64,000 nt of DNA, from positions 95,202,609 through 95,266,608 of the forward strand of contig JARDYH010000003.1 in NCBI GenBank assembly GCA_029215795.1, read 5' to 3'. Below are positions 1-10,263 of the stretch, piece by piece (position 1 is the stretch's first letter; each line of letters opens with the position of its first letter). The notes beneath the pieces are model-generated. The model was not told the origin of the DNA. It saw only the letters and a program-made list of their open reading frames with translations, and ran no database searches. Origin of the DNA: Anniella stebbinsi (taxonomy: Eukaryota; Chordata; Lepidosauria; Squamata; Anniellidae). The position numbers and the translations under genes were made by a program.

Positions 1-478
1 CACCCTGTGTGGATGGAAATCTTCACCGTACATTTGCTGGTAGTGTTGCGTACTTTTCAGTGTGTTTGAATTATACAGTTTGAGTCTCTTCACTGACGCC
101 ATTTGTTCTAGATGTTCATCCTCTTTAGCTGACACCATCCGCCATTGCTTTCACGAAATACTGTGCTCTCTGATATAGGATACATAGCATTTATCATGCC
201 TTTTTCATGTGCACACTTACAAGTAATAGTGATGAAACTATTTCATGCTGGTGTCTAGGCAGCAATGCCTTTCTTGCTAACCTTATCATATGTACTACTG
301 ACATTGCTACAGAAGACAACTTGACTTAGCCTATAACCAATAACAGAAGTGTTGAGTGTGTAAGCCCTTAAAGAGCTGGAAAGAAAATTCTGTCCAACAA
401 AAATACATTTTCTAAAATTGGTTCAGACTGTATGGCTGGATAAATAGTTCAAGTTGGCAAGAACTTTGAGACTAACAC
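1..478. other. Unannotated AT-rich sequence
   Basis: No repeat family, exon or RNA gene was recognised here. Open frames are short and show no family resemblance. Confidence 0.5.
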
Positions 479-508
479 AGACACACACACACACACACAC
501 ACTCACAC
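479..508. repeat. (AC)n microsatellite
   Basis: A near-perfect AC dinucleotide run with one interruption (ACTCAC) near its right end. Confidence 0.9.
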
Positions 509-760
509 ATAGAGAAAGTCAGAAAATGGATCCACTGACCCAGAATTAAATATCATAACCATCCTAATATAACAGGAACGGCAGTAGTTCTTGGAAATAT
601 ATTTTCTGTGGATGTCAATTTTAAACAAAGAAAATAAGATGGTGAACTATTATTCTAGTATGATTGCTTTGAATATAACTTTTTTTTTTTTTTAAGTGAA
701 ATCTTTCTCTCTGTTTCTCTCTCACACACACATTCTCTTTTTCACACACATTAGAGTTTC

Positions 761-1000
761 ATTCTTCAAAGTAGCCCAACGTGTTTTGGCCCTGTTGTAT
801 ATATCTCTGGGCCTTTTTCAGGGGTTACAATTAGTAAATAGCCTGCAGAGATCTCTCAAAAGGTGTCTCACAGGATTTATTCTTCAATATATATTTTCAG
901 AGATCTCTGTAGGCTATTTACTAATTGTAACCCCTGAAGAAGGCTCAGAAATATATGCCACAGGGCTGGAATGTGTTGGGCTACTTTGAAGAATAAAATC
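761..1000. repeat. Foldback (long inverted) repeat, MITE-like
   Basis: The left arm begins ATTCTTCAAAGTAGCCCAAC and is answered near 977-996 by GTTGGGCTACTTTGAAGAAT. The inner arms also pair: AGGGGTTACAATTAGTAAAT at about 821-840 faces ATTTACTAATTGTAACCCCT at about 915-934, and AGAGATCTCT occurs on both sides of a short loop near 860-900. Arms are roughly 100 bp with mismatches. It looks like a non-autonomous foldback element. No target duplication was clear, so the superfamily is not assigned. An open frame across it is an artefact of the repeat. Confidence 0.75.
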
Positions 1001-1166
1001 TTATTTTCCTACATACTGGGATTTATTTCCTCATTTTCATAGGTCCCTTTCCTTTTGTGTCACATCCATAAGCCTTTATTTTAACTCTAAACTGCCTTGA
1101 GGGCCTTGGCAGAAACATGACATTTATATGTAGTTACTAACTAGCTAAATAAATAACTCAGAAGTT

Positions 1167-1168
<2 letters not shown>

Positions 1169-1212
<44 letters not shown>

Positions 1213-1220
1213 CCCCCCCC
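1169..1220. repeat. (TC)n microsatellite followed by poly-C
   Basis: About 42 bases of pure TC repeat followed by ten C residues and then AAAAACCCC. Confidence 0.95.
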
Positions 1221-1921
1221 AAAAACCCCAGTTTATGCGCACACTCTCTGCTGTGGCTATTCACCCTTTTGGCCCAACATAACTGATCACTCCCATGTTT
1301 TGCTACTGCTTCTAATAGCAATCTGGTCAACCTTTCCTCTTTAATGTGTTATTTATTTCTCTTCCATATACTTCCTTATTGTTTTCCATAATGCTATAGA
1401 CAATACTTGTTTGTGCATCCCTTTCTTTGTCCTGCAAACCTTTGTTGCTTCCGGTTCGTTGTTTACTCATCAATATCTGTCACACCAACTGGCTGTTGTC
1501 ACACCATTGAATATGTAATGTGCAATTAAGTTTTTAATTAATATGAATATATAATCTTGCACCACTTATAACACCTCTGACGCTGGCTCCTTGACAAATG
1601 TGCAAATAATATAGGCACTTAATCATCACATTTTCTGACTTCACTTCTCAGCTGTGAAGGAGGCTAGATTATGACCCAATGGCTGATTTCCTAATTGGGG
1701 TAAAAAGAAGAAGAAGGAAATAAAGACTCCAGCTAGAACAAATAATACATCATTAATGGTAGCTGTCCTCATCAGATGTATGTGGATGGGACAGGCATGC
1801 ATGTATTTGTGGAGGGATAGATAACTCTAAATACCATTTGTAAGAAAAACATTGTTCAATAGAATTTTCTATATAATTTAGAGCTAGATGGGAAAAGTAG
1901 TCAAATTACTGCATGATAAAT
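1221..1921. other. Unannotated sequence
   Basis: Nothing recognisable on either strand; AT-rich, non-coding in appearance. Confidence 0.5.
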
Positions 1922-1929
1922 GTCAAAAT
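1922..1929. repeat. 8-bp target-site duplication, left copy
   Basis: GTCAAAAT lies directly before the palindromic element and recurs exactly at 5061-5068 directly after it. An 8-bp duplication is the hallmark of hAT-superfamily insertion. Confidence 0.93.
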
Positions 1930-2116
1930 TAGGGGTGTGCATCGGATCGGATCCGATCCACGATCCGAATCCGATCCGACCCAAAATCGGGAAAATCCGA
2001 TCCGATCCGATCCGGACAACCTCCGATCCGATCTGATCCGATCCGATGAGGTCCGATCCGGATCGGACGCCATTTTGAATGCTTTTTCCCATAGCCAGGT
2101 ATTGTTTTACAAAAAC

Positions 2117-3300
2117 GCCTATAACTTTTTCATTTTTAAAGATAGAAGGATGAAACTTGGGCACATTGTAGACTGGTTAGGGGTAGTTATCTGTGAGAAA
2201 TTTCAGAAAGATTGGTGCATGCATTTTGTGGCAATTAATTTTTTAATAAATACCCAGGAATGCCTATAACTTTGTCATTTTTAAAGTTACACACATGAAA
2301 CTTTGCCACATTGTAGGGGGTACCTTGGGACCTATGTGTGTGAAATTTCAGAAACGTAGGTGCTTGTCTTGTGTGGCAATTAATTTTTAGAAAAATGGGT
2401 AGTAGTGGGGTAAATACAGTTACGCCTCCCATTTTTTTATTTTTGAAGATACAAACAGGAAACTTGGGCACATTACAGGTACCACTTGCCTTGATATGTG
2501 TGTGAAATTTCAGAAACATTGGAGCTTTCCTTGTGTGGCAATTAATTTTTGAAACAATGAGGAAAGAAACACCTATAACTTTGTCATTTTTAAAGTTACA
2601 CACATGAAACTTTGCCACATTGTAGGTGGTACCTTGGGACCCATGTGTGTGAAATTTCGGAAACGTAGGTGCTTGCCTTGTGTGGTAATTAATTTTTTAA
2701 TAAATACCCAGGAATGCCTATAACTTTGTCATTTGTAAAGTTACACACATGAAACTTTGCCACATTGTAGGCGGTACCTTGGGACCTATGTGTGTGAAAT
2801 TTCGGAAACGTAGGTGCTTGCCTTGTGTGGTAATTAATTTTTTAATAAATACCCAGGAATGCCTATAACTTTGTCATTTTTAAAGTTACACACATGAAAC
2901 TTTGCCACATTGTAGGCGGTACCTTGGGACCTATGTGTGTGAAATTTCGGAAACGTAGGTGCTTGCCTTGTGTGGCAATTAATTTTAGAAAAATGGGTAG
3001 TGGTGGGGTAAATACAGTTACGCCTCCCACTTTTTTATTTTTGAAGATACAAACAGGAAACATGGGCACATTACAGGTACCACTTGGCTTGATATGTGTG
3101 TAAAATTTCAGACAGCTGGGTCCAGGCATGTGGTGGCAAGGTATTTTTGAAACAATGAGGAAAGAAACGCCTATAACTTTTTTATTTTAAAAGTTAGAAG
3201 TCTGAACATTGCTCACTTTGTAGATGGGTTAGGGGTAGATATGTGTCAGAAATTTCAGAATTATAGGTCCAGGCATTTGATGGCTATGGAATTTTTAAAT
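2117..3300. repeat. Left-arm tandem units, ~145-160 bp, eight units
   Basis: The landmark CCTATAACTTTGTCATTTTT, or its variant CGCCTCCCATTTTTTTATTT, recurs near 2117, 2265, 2424, 2571, 2716, 2861, 3021 and 3169, so unit lengths are about 145-160 bp. Each unit also has a TGAAATTTC(A/G)GAAA block and a GTGTGGCAATTAATTTT block. The units differ from one another by substitutions, so the array is old relative to the two arms, which are near-identical to each other. Confidence 0.85.
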
Positions 3301-3548
3301 TACATGTTTCAAAAAAATCTCTACAGAGGCCAGGTCTTCCCCTCCCGCTTCCCGCGAAGAAAAGGAAACACTCTCTCGTCTCGATCCCTTTGATCCTTGC
3401 TAGTAGTATCCATTACAGGGCTCGTGTTTCCTTTCCTACTTTCACTTTTCAAGCAGAACGGCTGAGCCTAGCTGAGTTTTGCAGCCATGCGTGCAAGGAA
3501 GGATCACTCTGGTCTCGATCCCTTTGATCCTTGGTAGTATCCATTACA

Positions 3549-3593
3549 GGGCTCGTGTCTGCTTGAGTACAAAGTGAAAGCAGACACGAGCCC
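3549..3593. repeat. Symmetry centre of the large palindrome
   Basis: GGGCTCGTGTCTGCTT is followed by a 13-base loop (3565-3577) and then AAGCAGACACGAGCCC. Pairing continues outward on both sides through ATCCATTACAGG and TAGTATCC. Confidence 0.93.
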
Positions 3594-3967
3594 TGTAATG
3601 GATACTACCAAGGATCAAAGGGATCGAGACCAGAGTGATCCTTCCTTGCACGCATGGCTGCAAAACTCAGCTAGGCTCAGCCGTTCTGCTTGAAAAGTGA
3701 AAGTAGGAAAGGAAACACGAGCCCTGTAATGGATACTACTAGCAAGGATCAAAGGGATCGAGACGAGAGAGTGTTTCCTTTTCTTCGCGGGAAGCGGGAG
3801 GGGAAGACCTGGCCTCTGTAGAGATTTTTTTGAAACATGTAATTTAAAAATTTCATAGCCATCAAATGCCTGGACCTATAATTCTGAAATTTCTGACACA
3901 TATCTACCCCTAACCCATCTACAAAGTGAGCAATGTTCAGACTTCTAACTTTTAAAATAAAAAAGTT

Positions 3968-4880
3968 ATAGGCGTTTCTTTCCTCATTGTTTCAAAAATA
4001 CCTTGCCACCACATGCCTGGACCCAGCTGTCTGAAATTTTACACACATATCAAGCCAAGTGGTACCTGTAATGTGCCCATGTTTCCTGTTTGTATCTTCA
4101 AAAATAAAAAAGTGGGAGGCGTAACTGTATTTACCCCACCACTACCCATTTTTCTAAAATTAATTGCCACACAAGGCAAGCACCTACATTTCCGAAATTT
4201 CACACACATAGGTCCCAAAGTACCGCCTACAATGTGGCAAAGTTTCATGTGTGTAACTTTAAAAATGACAAAGTTATAGGCATTCCTGGGTATTTATTAA
4301 AAAATTAATTGCCACACAAGGCAAGCACCTACGTTTCTGAAATTTCACACACATGGGTCCCAAGGTACCACCTACAATGTGGCAAAGTTTCATGTGTGTA
4401 ACTTTAAAAATGACAAAGTTATAGGTGTTTCTTTCCTCATTGTTTCAAAAATTAATTGCCACACAAGGAAAGCTCCAATGTTTCTGAAATTTCACACACA
4501 TATCAAGGCAAGTGGTACCTGTAATGTGCCCAAGTTTCCTGTTTGTATCTTCAAAAATAAAAAAATGGGAGGCGTAACTGTATTTACCCCACTACTACCC
4601 ATTTTTCTAAAAATTAATTGCCACACAAGACAAGCACCTACGTTTCTGAAATTTCACACACATAGGTCCCAAGGTACCCCCTACAATGTGGCAAAGTTTC
4701 ATGTGTGTAACTTTAAAAATGACAAAGTTATAGGCATTCCTGGGTATTTATTAAAAAATTAATTGCCACAAAATGCATGCACCAATCTTTCTGAAATTTC
4801 TCACAGATAACTACCCCTAACCAGTCTACAATGTGCCCAAGTTTCATCCTTCTATCTTTAAAAATGAAAAAGTTATAGGC
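3968..4880. repeat. Right-arm tandem units, inverted, seven units
   Basis: The reverse-complement landmark (AAAGTTATAGG or AAATGGGAGGCG) recurs near 3968, 4115, 4275, 4421, 4565, 4730 and 4875. This mirrors the left arm but has one unit fewer. The missing unit corresponds to the left-arm segment at about 2701-2845, which duplicates its neighbour with a 145-bp offset. Confidence 0.83.
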
Positions 4881-5060
4881 GTTTTTGTAAAACAATACTT
4901 GGCTATGGGAAAAAGCATTCAAAATGGCGTCCGATCCGGATCGGACATCTGGTCCGATCCGATCCGACCAGCCTCCGATCCGATCCGATCCGATCCGACC
5001 CCCCAGGTCTGATTCCGATCCGCTATCCGATCCGATCCGGGGGGTCAGTGCACATCCCTA

Positions 5061-5068
5061 GTCAAAAT
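5061..5068. repeat. 8-bp target-site duplication, right copy
   Basis: GTCAAAAT, identical to 1922-1929. Confidence 0.93.
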
Positions 5069-5189
5069 GATATGTATGTGTATGTGTTCTCACATGGGGC
5101 TTTCCATGAGACTCTAAAATCAGTTTCCCAATTATTTGTTCTTAACTGTTACATTTCAGATAAAAGGTGTGGTCTTTTTGCAGGTGTCT

Positions 5190-5345
5190 TGAAGTTGAAT
5201 TTGTTGGGCTACTCTGTCCTTCAGAGAAGGTGCTTTACAGCCCTAAACATCTTGGGACCCAACTACCTGAAGAAGCACCTCTTCCCATACTGGTCTGCCC
5301 ATTCATCAAAGTCACCTCTGAGCATATCTACACAGTCCCTTGGAA
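5190..5345 (+). mobile_element. L2-like LINE fragment (C-terminal coding relic)
   Basis: The plus-strand translation contains LNILGPNYLKKHLFPY, which resembles the LNNLGPGYLRKHLLPY segment in the LINE at 8927-9262 of this window. This conserved stretch lies downstream of reverse transcriptase in L2/CR1-clade elements. The match covers only about 50 codons and neither end of an element is visible, so it is an old truncated relic. Confidence 0.5.
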
Positions 5346-5379
5346 TGTTTTAAATAGTATTTTAAAATGTTCCAAATAG

Positions 5380-5845
5380 GTGCATTCTAAAACGTCTTAG
5401 GCCACCTTAAGGAGTACTCACGTTACAAGAGAAAAATTCTCAGTCTTCAAAGCAGTGTGTGCGGTCACACACTCTTCTGCTCCATCTCTTTCTGTTTCGT
5501 TTTTACAATGAGTTTAGGGCAAAGCATTGTGGGTGTTGTAGTTCACTCGCCCACTTCCTCCTTAGCCCCTCTTTCTTCCCCACCAATCAACTGCTAAGCA
5601 TTTGGGCACCGGTAAACGAAGCACTGCCCCCGTGAATCACAAAAGGTAAGGAAGGACACATTATTTTACTTAAAATGATTTATTAAAAGTAAAACTGTTG
5701 TATATAGCTGAAGTGAGTTTTAAAAAACCTCGGGTATACATCGTTCAAGGGAGTGCATCATGTGTTCCAAAGAGTTTTCGTAACCCTTATAAAACGTTAA
5801 AAACCTAGCGTGTAAATCGGCTCTCTATCAGAGGTGTGGTACATG
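5380..5845. other. Unannotated sequence
   Basis: No recognisable repeat or gene between the LINE relic and the CR1 3' end. Confidence 0.45.
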
Positions 5846-6908
5846 TCATAGAATCATAAAATAGAGTTGTAAGGGGCCTGTTAGGCCATCGAGTCTAATC
5901 CCTTTGCTCAATGCAGGAATCCACCTTAAAGCATACCTGACAGATGGTTGTCCAGCTGCCCCTTGAATGTCTCTAGTGTGGGAGAGCCCACGACCTCCCT
6001 AGGTAATTGATTCCATTGTACTGCTGTAACAGTCAGAAAGTTTTTCCTGATGTCCAGCTAGAATCAGGATTTATGTAACTTGAGCCCATTATTCTGTGTC
6101 CTGCACTCTGGAATGATCAAGAAGATATCCTAGCCCAACTCTGTGAGACAACCTTTCAAGTATTTCAAGAGTGCTATCATGTATCCCCTCAGTCTTCTCT
6201 TCTCCAGGCTAAACATGCCCAGTTCTTTCAGTCTCTCCTCATAGGGCTTTGTTTCCAAACCCTTGATCATCCTCGTTGCCCTCCTCTGAACATGCACCAG
6301 ATTGTCTACATCCTTCTGGAAGTGTGGTGCCCAGAACTGGACACAATAATCAAGATGAGGCCTAACCAGTGCCAAATAGAGGGGAACCAGTACATCACGC
6401 GATTTGGAAGCTATATTTCTATTAATGCTGCCCAAAATAGCATTTGCTTTTTTTGCAGCCACACCATATTGTTGGCTCATATTCAGCTTATGATCTACAA
6501 CAGTTATAAGATCCTTCTAGCTTGTGGTGTTGCTGAGCATTTACCCCTATTAAATTTCATTCTGTTGTTTTCAGTCCAGCGCTCAAGTCTATCAAGATCA
6601 CTTTGAAGTTTGTTTCTGTCTTCCAGGGTATTAGCTATCCCACCCAATTTTGTGTCATCTGCAAATTTGATAAGCTTTCCCTGCACCTCCTCATCCAAGT
6701 CATTAATAAAATGTTGAAGAGCACTGGGCCCAGAACTGAGCCCTGCGGTACCCCACTCTTCACCTTCCCCCTGTTTAAGAAGGTACCATTGATAAGCACT
6801 TTTCGAGTCCGATTCTGCAGCCAGCTGTGGATCCACTTAATACGTGTTCCATCTAACCCACTTTTCACTAGTTTGCTTATCAGAACATCATGTGGTACTT
6901 TGTGAACA
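5846..6908 (-). mobile_element. CR1-type LINE, 5'-truncated, minus strand
   Basis: On the minus strand, coding relics at the 5' side (6504-6908) match reverse transcriptase: KSGVPQGSVLGPVLFNI and KLIKFADDTKLGG, the latter holding the (F/Y)ADD catalytic box. They lead into a C-terminal domain (6130-6480) with [17 protein letters not shown] and [12 protein letters not shown], characteristic of CR1-clade elements. The 3' untranslated region runs down to about 5846 and ends with TCTATGA-type sequence (TCATAGAATCATAAAAT on the plus strand), the usual CR1 tail. The coding part is split by frameshifts between overlapping frames, and everything upstream of the RT palm is missing. Such 5' truncation is normal for CR1. 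Confidence 0.9.
6130..6908 (-). pseudogene. CR1 ORF2 relic: reverse transcriptase plus C-terminal domain
   Basis: Reading from 6908 down, the relic starts in the RT fingers/palm (KSGLDGTRIKWIHSWLQNRT), passes through SGVPQGSVLGP (RT motif preceding the catalytic aspartates) and FADDTK, then WTENNRMKFN. After a frame change near 6490-6510 it continues as the post-RT domain to a stop near 6130. The ORF crosses at least two frame shifts, so no intact protein can be made. No endonuclease domain remains. The protein would have acted on its own RNA during target-primed reverse transcription. Confidence 0.88.
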
Positions 6909-6964
6909 GGGTTGTTTAATGTTGATTACATTTAAACAATAGTATTGTTCTTAGGCAAATATTA

Positions 6965-7022
6965 TTTTAATTGTTTTGTAAGCTACCCCAATTGGCAGGA
7001 GAATGGTGGGATATAAATATAT
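6965..7022 (+). repeat. LINE/SINE 3'-tail-like segment
   Basis: TGTAAGCTACCCCAATTGGC followed by GTGGGATATAAATATATTAAA resembles the GGGATATAAATAAA tails of L2-type LINEs and the SINEs that borrow them. Confidence 0.45.
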
Positions 7023-7027
7023 TAAAG

Positions 7028-7104
7028 TTGCAGCCCTATGCCCATTTACTTGGAAGTAAGCTGCACTGAACTCAATGGGATTATCTCTGAGTAGGCATAT
7101 ACAG
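7028..7104. repeat. Short palindromic repeat (CAATCCTATACA-type)
   Basis: AGCCCTATGCCCATTTACTT and AAGTAAGCTGCACTGAACTC precede CAATGGGATTATCTCTGAGT and AGGCATATACAGG. The halves pair imperfectly about a TGAACTCAATGG core. A related copy lies at 32497-32604. The pattern is familiar as a small foldback repeat in squamate genomes (recalled, not searched). Confidence 0.55.
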
Positions 7105-7239
7105 GAAGTGTGTGTGGTGTGTATGTGTCTTCTTTTTAAAAAATGATGCTGAGATTATAATTTTTTATGGACATACTGGAGTCCTGACATTCTATCAAGA
7201 CATGGAAACAACAGGTGTAAGTAAGTGTTCAGGCAGAAA

Positions 7240-8200
7240 TGTACCTAGGGATAGTGTGTCTCCTCTGAATGAATGCTTGGAGGCAGTAATGGGCTGGATG
7301 AGGAAAAACAAACTGAAGCTGAATCCAGACAAGACGGAGGTGCTCGCTGTCAAAGGCCCCAACCTGGGTTTGGAGGTGTGTCAACCAGTTCTGGATGGGG
7401 TTACACCCCCCCTGAAAGACTGTGTTCGCAGCTTGGGGGTACTCCTGGATCCGTCGCTCCAGATGACAGCTCAGATTGATGCGACGGCCAGGAGTGCCTA
7501 CTATCAGCTTCGTCTGATGTGCCAGCTGCGCCCCTTCCTAGAGTTGGAAGACCTAAAGACCGTAGTGCACGTGCTGGTAACTTCGAGGCTTGACTTCTGC
7601 AATGCGCTGTACATAGGGCTACCTTTGTGCCTAGTCCGGAAACTTCAACTTGTTCAAAATATGGCAGCCAGGTTGGTCACCGGTACATCTAGGGGTGACC
7701 ACATTACACCAGTTTTAAAATCACTTCATTGGCTGCCAGTCAGTTTCCGGGCGAAGTATAAAGTGTTGGTTGTTACCTTTAAAGCCCTACATGGTTTGGG
7801 CCCAGGGTACCTGCGGGATCGCCTTCTCCCGTACAATCCGCCCCACACGCTTAGGTCCTCTGGGAAGAACTTACTCAAGCCAGCCAGAACTAGGCTGGCG
7901 AGAGTTACCCAGAGGACCTTCTCTTCCATCACTCCCAGACTATGGAATGGTCTGCCGGAGGAGATTGGACAAATTAGCAGTCTTCATGAATTTAAGAGAG
8001 TCATGAAGACTGCTCTCTTCCGGCAGGCCTATCCGGATGAATTTTAAGATGTTTTAATGATGCATTTTCTCTTGTTTTTAATTTTTTTTTAACTGTTCAT
8101 GATTTTTGTATTTTACATTGTGTTCCCTGCCTCGATCCGGAGGGAGAGGCGGGTTATAAATAAATATTATTATGATTATGATTATTATGATTATTATTTC
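7240..8200 (+). mobile_element. L2-clade LINE, 5'-truncated, plus strand
   Basis: The coding relic starts just after the RT catalytic box (ECLEAVMGWMRKNKLKLNPD) and runs to a stop after FRQAYPDEF. The 3' untranslated region contains the GCCTCGATCCGGAGGGAGAG motif followed by GCGGGTTATAAATAAATATT and an ATT-rich simple repeat (8150-8200). That tail is typical of L2-clade elements. A minus-strand relative with the same tail lies at 28702-29163. Confidence 0.9.
7243..8047 (+). pseudogene. L2-like ORF2 C-terminal relic, one long open frame
   Basis: The uninterrupted frame runs from 7112, but recognisable homology begins near 7255. Order: post-catalytic palm (KLKLNPDKTEVL), thumb (VRSLGVLLDPSLQMTAQI), connector (VHVLVTSRLDFCNALYIGLP) and C-terminal domain (QNMAARLVTGTSRGDHITPV; LHWLPVSFRAKYKVLVVTFK; LHGLGPGYLRDRLLPY; LWNGLPEE). 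The frame has no stop for about 265 codons, so this copy is relatively young. It lacks the endonuclease and the catalytic YADD, so it is non-functional. The first ~45 codons before the homology are probably non-LINE sequence read through by chance. Confidence 0.9.
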
Positions 8201-8782
8201 CGAATTTTGTGAAATCTGTCCTGTATGTGTTCCATGGATTGTGCAATGTCATTCATTCTGGCAGTGATTCACAGAGGGATTCAGATTCCCTTCCCCCCTA
8301 TCATGCAAAAAATTATGCAAATAATTCAATAAAAAGTTCACTACAATTTACATAATTTGTGTTAGTACGTAACGTTTAGCATATTGTTCTCCCATTTGAT
8401 TTGACTTTTCCCAGTGTATATTTTCCAGCATGGCATATGTCTCAGCAGATTTTCCTATGAATGAATTTCTGTAAATTTTAGGGAAGTAGAAACAAACAAA
8501 CAAACATACAAACAACCCCTATCTGGAACTCTGCAGACTCTGCACTCCTGGAAATTCTTCAGATTGGATTCTTAGAAACATGAACTCATTTTAGTCTGTC
8601 TCAAATTTCTCCAGCATTGCTAGCTGTACTACTAGTCCTTAGGAAAAAAGGAATATCCAAGGTACATCATTAGTTGGGATGTACCCTTGATGATATAAAT
8701 AAATTTATTCCCAAATGGAAATCACATAAGCGCTGTTCAGGAATTCTGCATTATCGGGATCCCTGATAAGACATGGTTCATG
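8201..8782. other. Unannotated AT-rich sequence
   Basis: No recognisable element except a short (AAAC)n-like run near 8491-8515. Confidence 0.45.
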
Positions 8783-9360
8783 ATTTATTTATTTATTTAC
8801 AAAATTTGTATACCACCCCATATCTGAAACAGATTCCGGAGCAGTGAACATAAGAATTAAAAGTTACAAAAAGTAAAACACCATTATTATACGAAAAACA
8901 CAGAATGCCAGGAGAAAACGTGGCTGTCAGTCAAGGAATGCTTCCTGAACACATCTGTTTTTAGGAGACGCAGGAAACAAGAGTGTTGGTGCTTGCCTGA
9001 CTTCCAGAGGCAGGGAGTTACACAAACAGGGGGCCACCACACTGAAGTCTCTTCTCCTGGTGGACTCCAATCGGGCTGTAGGTCCATGTGGAACCACCAA
9101 GAGGATGCCCTCTGACAACTTCAGTGCCTGGGCAGGTTGGTAAGGGAGAAGGTGCTTTCTCAGGTATCCTGGTCCCAAGTTGTTTAGCGCTTTGTACACT
9201 AGTACCAAAACCTTAACCCTGTCCTGGTAGCAAATAGGCAGCCAGTGCAATTTCCTCAGCAAAGGGATTATATGCTGAAAAGGGGCAGCTCCTGAACAAA
9301 GCCAAGCTGCTGCATTCTGAACTAGGTCCAGCTTCAGGAGCAGCCTTAAAGGAGTATTCT
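8783..9360 (-). mobile_element. L2-like LINE 3' end, minus strand
   Basis: The tail is at 8783-8820 (TTTATTTATTTACAAAATTT and TATACCACCCC on the plus strand, i.e. a GGGTGGTATACAAAT...AAATAAA end). Upstream on the minus strand, 8927-9262 encodes KLHWLPICYQDRVKVLVLVY, ALNNLGPGYLRKHLLPYQPA and LCNSLPLEVRQAPTL, the conserved C-terminal domain. Homology fades near 9360, so the copy is 5'-truncated. It is a different subfamily from the LINE at 7240-8200. Confidence 0.83.
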
Positions 9361-10263
9361 ACTCAAATGAACATGACTGGCTGATACAAGATGGCAAGGT
9401 CTGAAATGAGGTGAGTGGGGCTGGCACACCTAGAGATGTAGGGAGTGGGGCTAGCATGTTCTACCTCACCCTCTACCAACTTTAAAATCTCACCTGTTCA
9501 GTCAAATGCCTTATCATTATGCCCATCTATTAAGTACCAAATGCTAATCCTACCAAGAATGTACCTAATTTCACTGTTTCTGCCTCATTTGAAGCCAGGT
9601 GAGCATGAGTTTAATAACCCACTGTCCATGGCACATAATATACACAGACTAATTCGCAACAGCTAAGTATACTTTTTTTCTGTATAATTGGGGCAATGGA
9701 GAAGCAACTCTCTCAGGTGCATGAGCAAAATATTATCTGTGATGTGGCCTTCATACATGAGGATATCCTCCAACCCTCCCCAGAGTATTTGGAGGAAGGC
9801 TTCATTCTCTCCTTTTGAATACTACTGTTACTGCAGCCAAGACAGAGCCTTTCATCAGTGTGAATGGCTGTGTGCAGCCTACAGCGCAGTACTAATGCCT
9901 GCTGTACTTGTGAATGACTACTTTAACTGTGCACTCTTCGCCCCTATAGCTGGTTGCACCCACAAGGATTTACAAGCCCCAAACACACGTCCTGGTTTAC
10001 AAGGCTGCATAAATATGGTTACTTAGTAGAAGTCAAAATGTTCTATAAAGCTTTATTGCACATTGATAATAGAATATGTTCCTCAATGAAAGCCAGGCTC
10101 TGCTCATCTGGATGTTACACAGTTGCTTATTGGCTAGGTGTTGACTGTGGCAACAAAAGAAAGAAAGAAAACCTCATCTATGTGGCCCACTTTTCATTGA
10201 GCTGGGTAGACAATTTTTTTTAAAACATTCTAAAATCAGCAGCTCAGGAGGTTATTTCTTAAA
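9361..10263. other. Unannotated sequence
   Basis: Includes short direct copies of a GAGTGGGGCT(G/A)GCA motif near 9413 and 9445. No gene or named repeat was recognised. Confidence 0.45.

Larger units (their letters stand above)
1930..5060. mobile_element. 3.1-kb palindromic non-autonomous hAT-type element, GATCC-ended family
   Basis: The element starts TAGGGGTGTGCA and ends TGCACATCCCTA, with identical 8-bp direct repeats outside. The outer ~140 bp of each arm are runs of the motif GATCC/GATCG (CGGATCGGATCCGATCC type). The arms are near-identical inverted copies: 1930-3564 and 3578-5060, around a 13-base loop. Each arm carries degenerate tandem units of about 145-160 bp, then a unique inner block (about 3300-3564) that itself has two direct copies of a segment with ATCCCTTTGATCCTTG. 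No transposase is visible; the short frames inside are mirror images from the two arms. Mobilisation would therefore depend on a hAT transposase elsewhere. High arm identity suggests a recent insertion or arm-to-arm gene conversion (inference). Confidence 0.93.

Noticed and set aside
2235..4762. Mirror-image frames of 127, 88 and 69 codons
   Set aside because: They are the same peptides read from the two arms of the palindrome, caused by tandem units; no start context or family match.
1930..5060. A CRISPR-like or satellite array because of regular 145-160 bp units
   Set aside because: Units are diverged, there are no unique spacers between identical repeats, and the whole block is bounded by hAT ends and an 8-bp duplication in a vertebrate-type genome.
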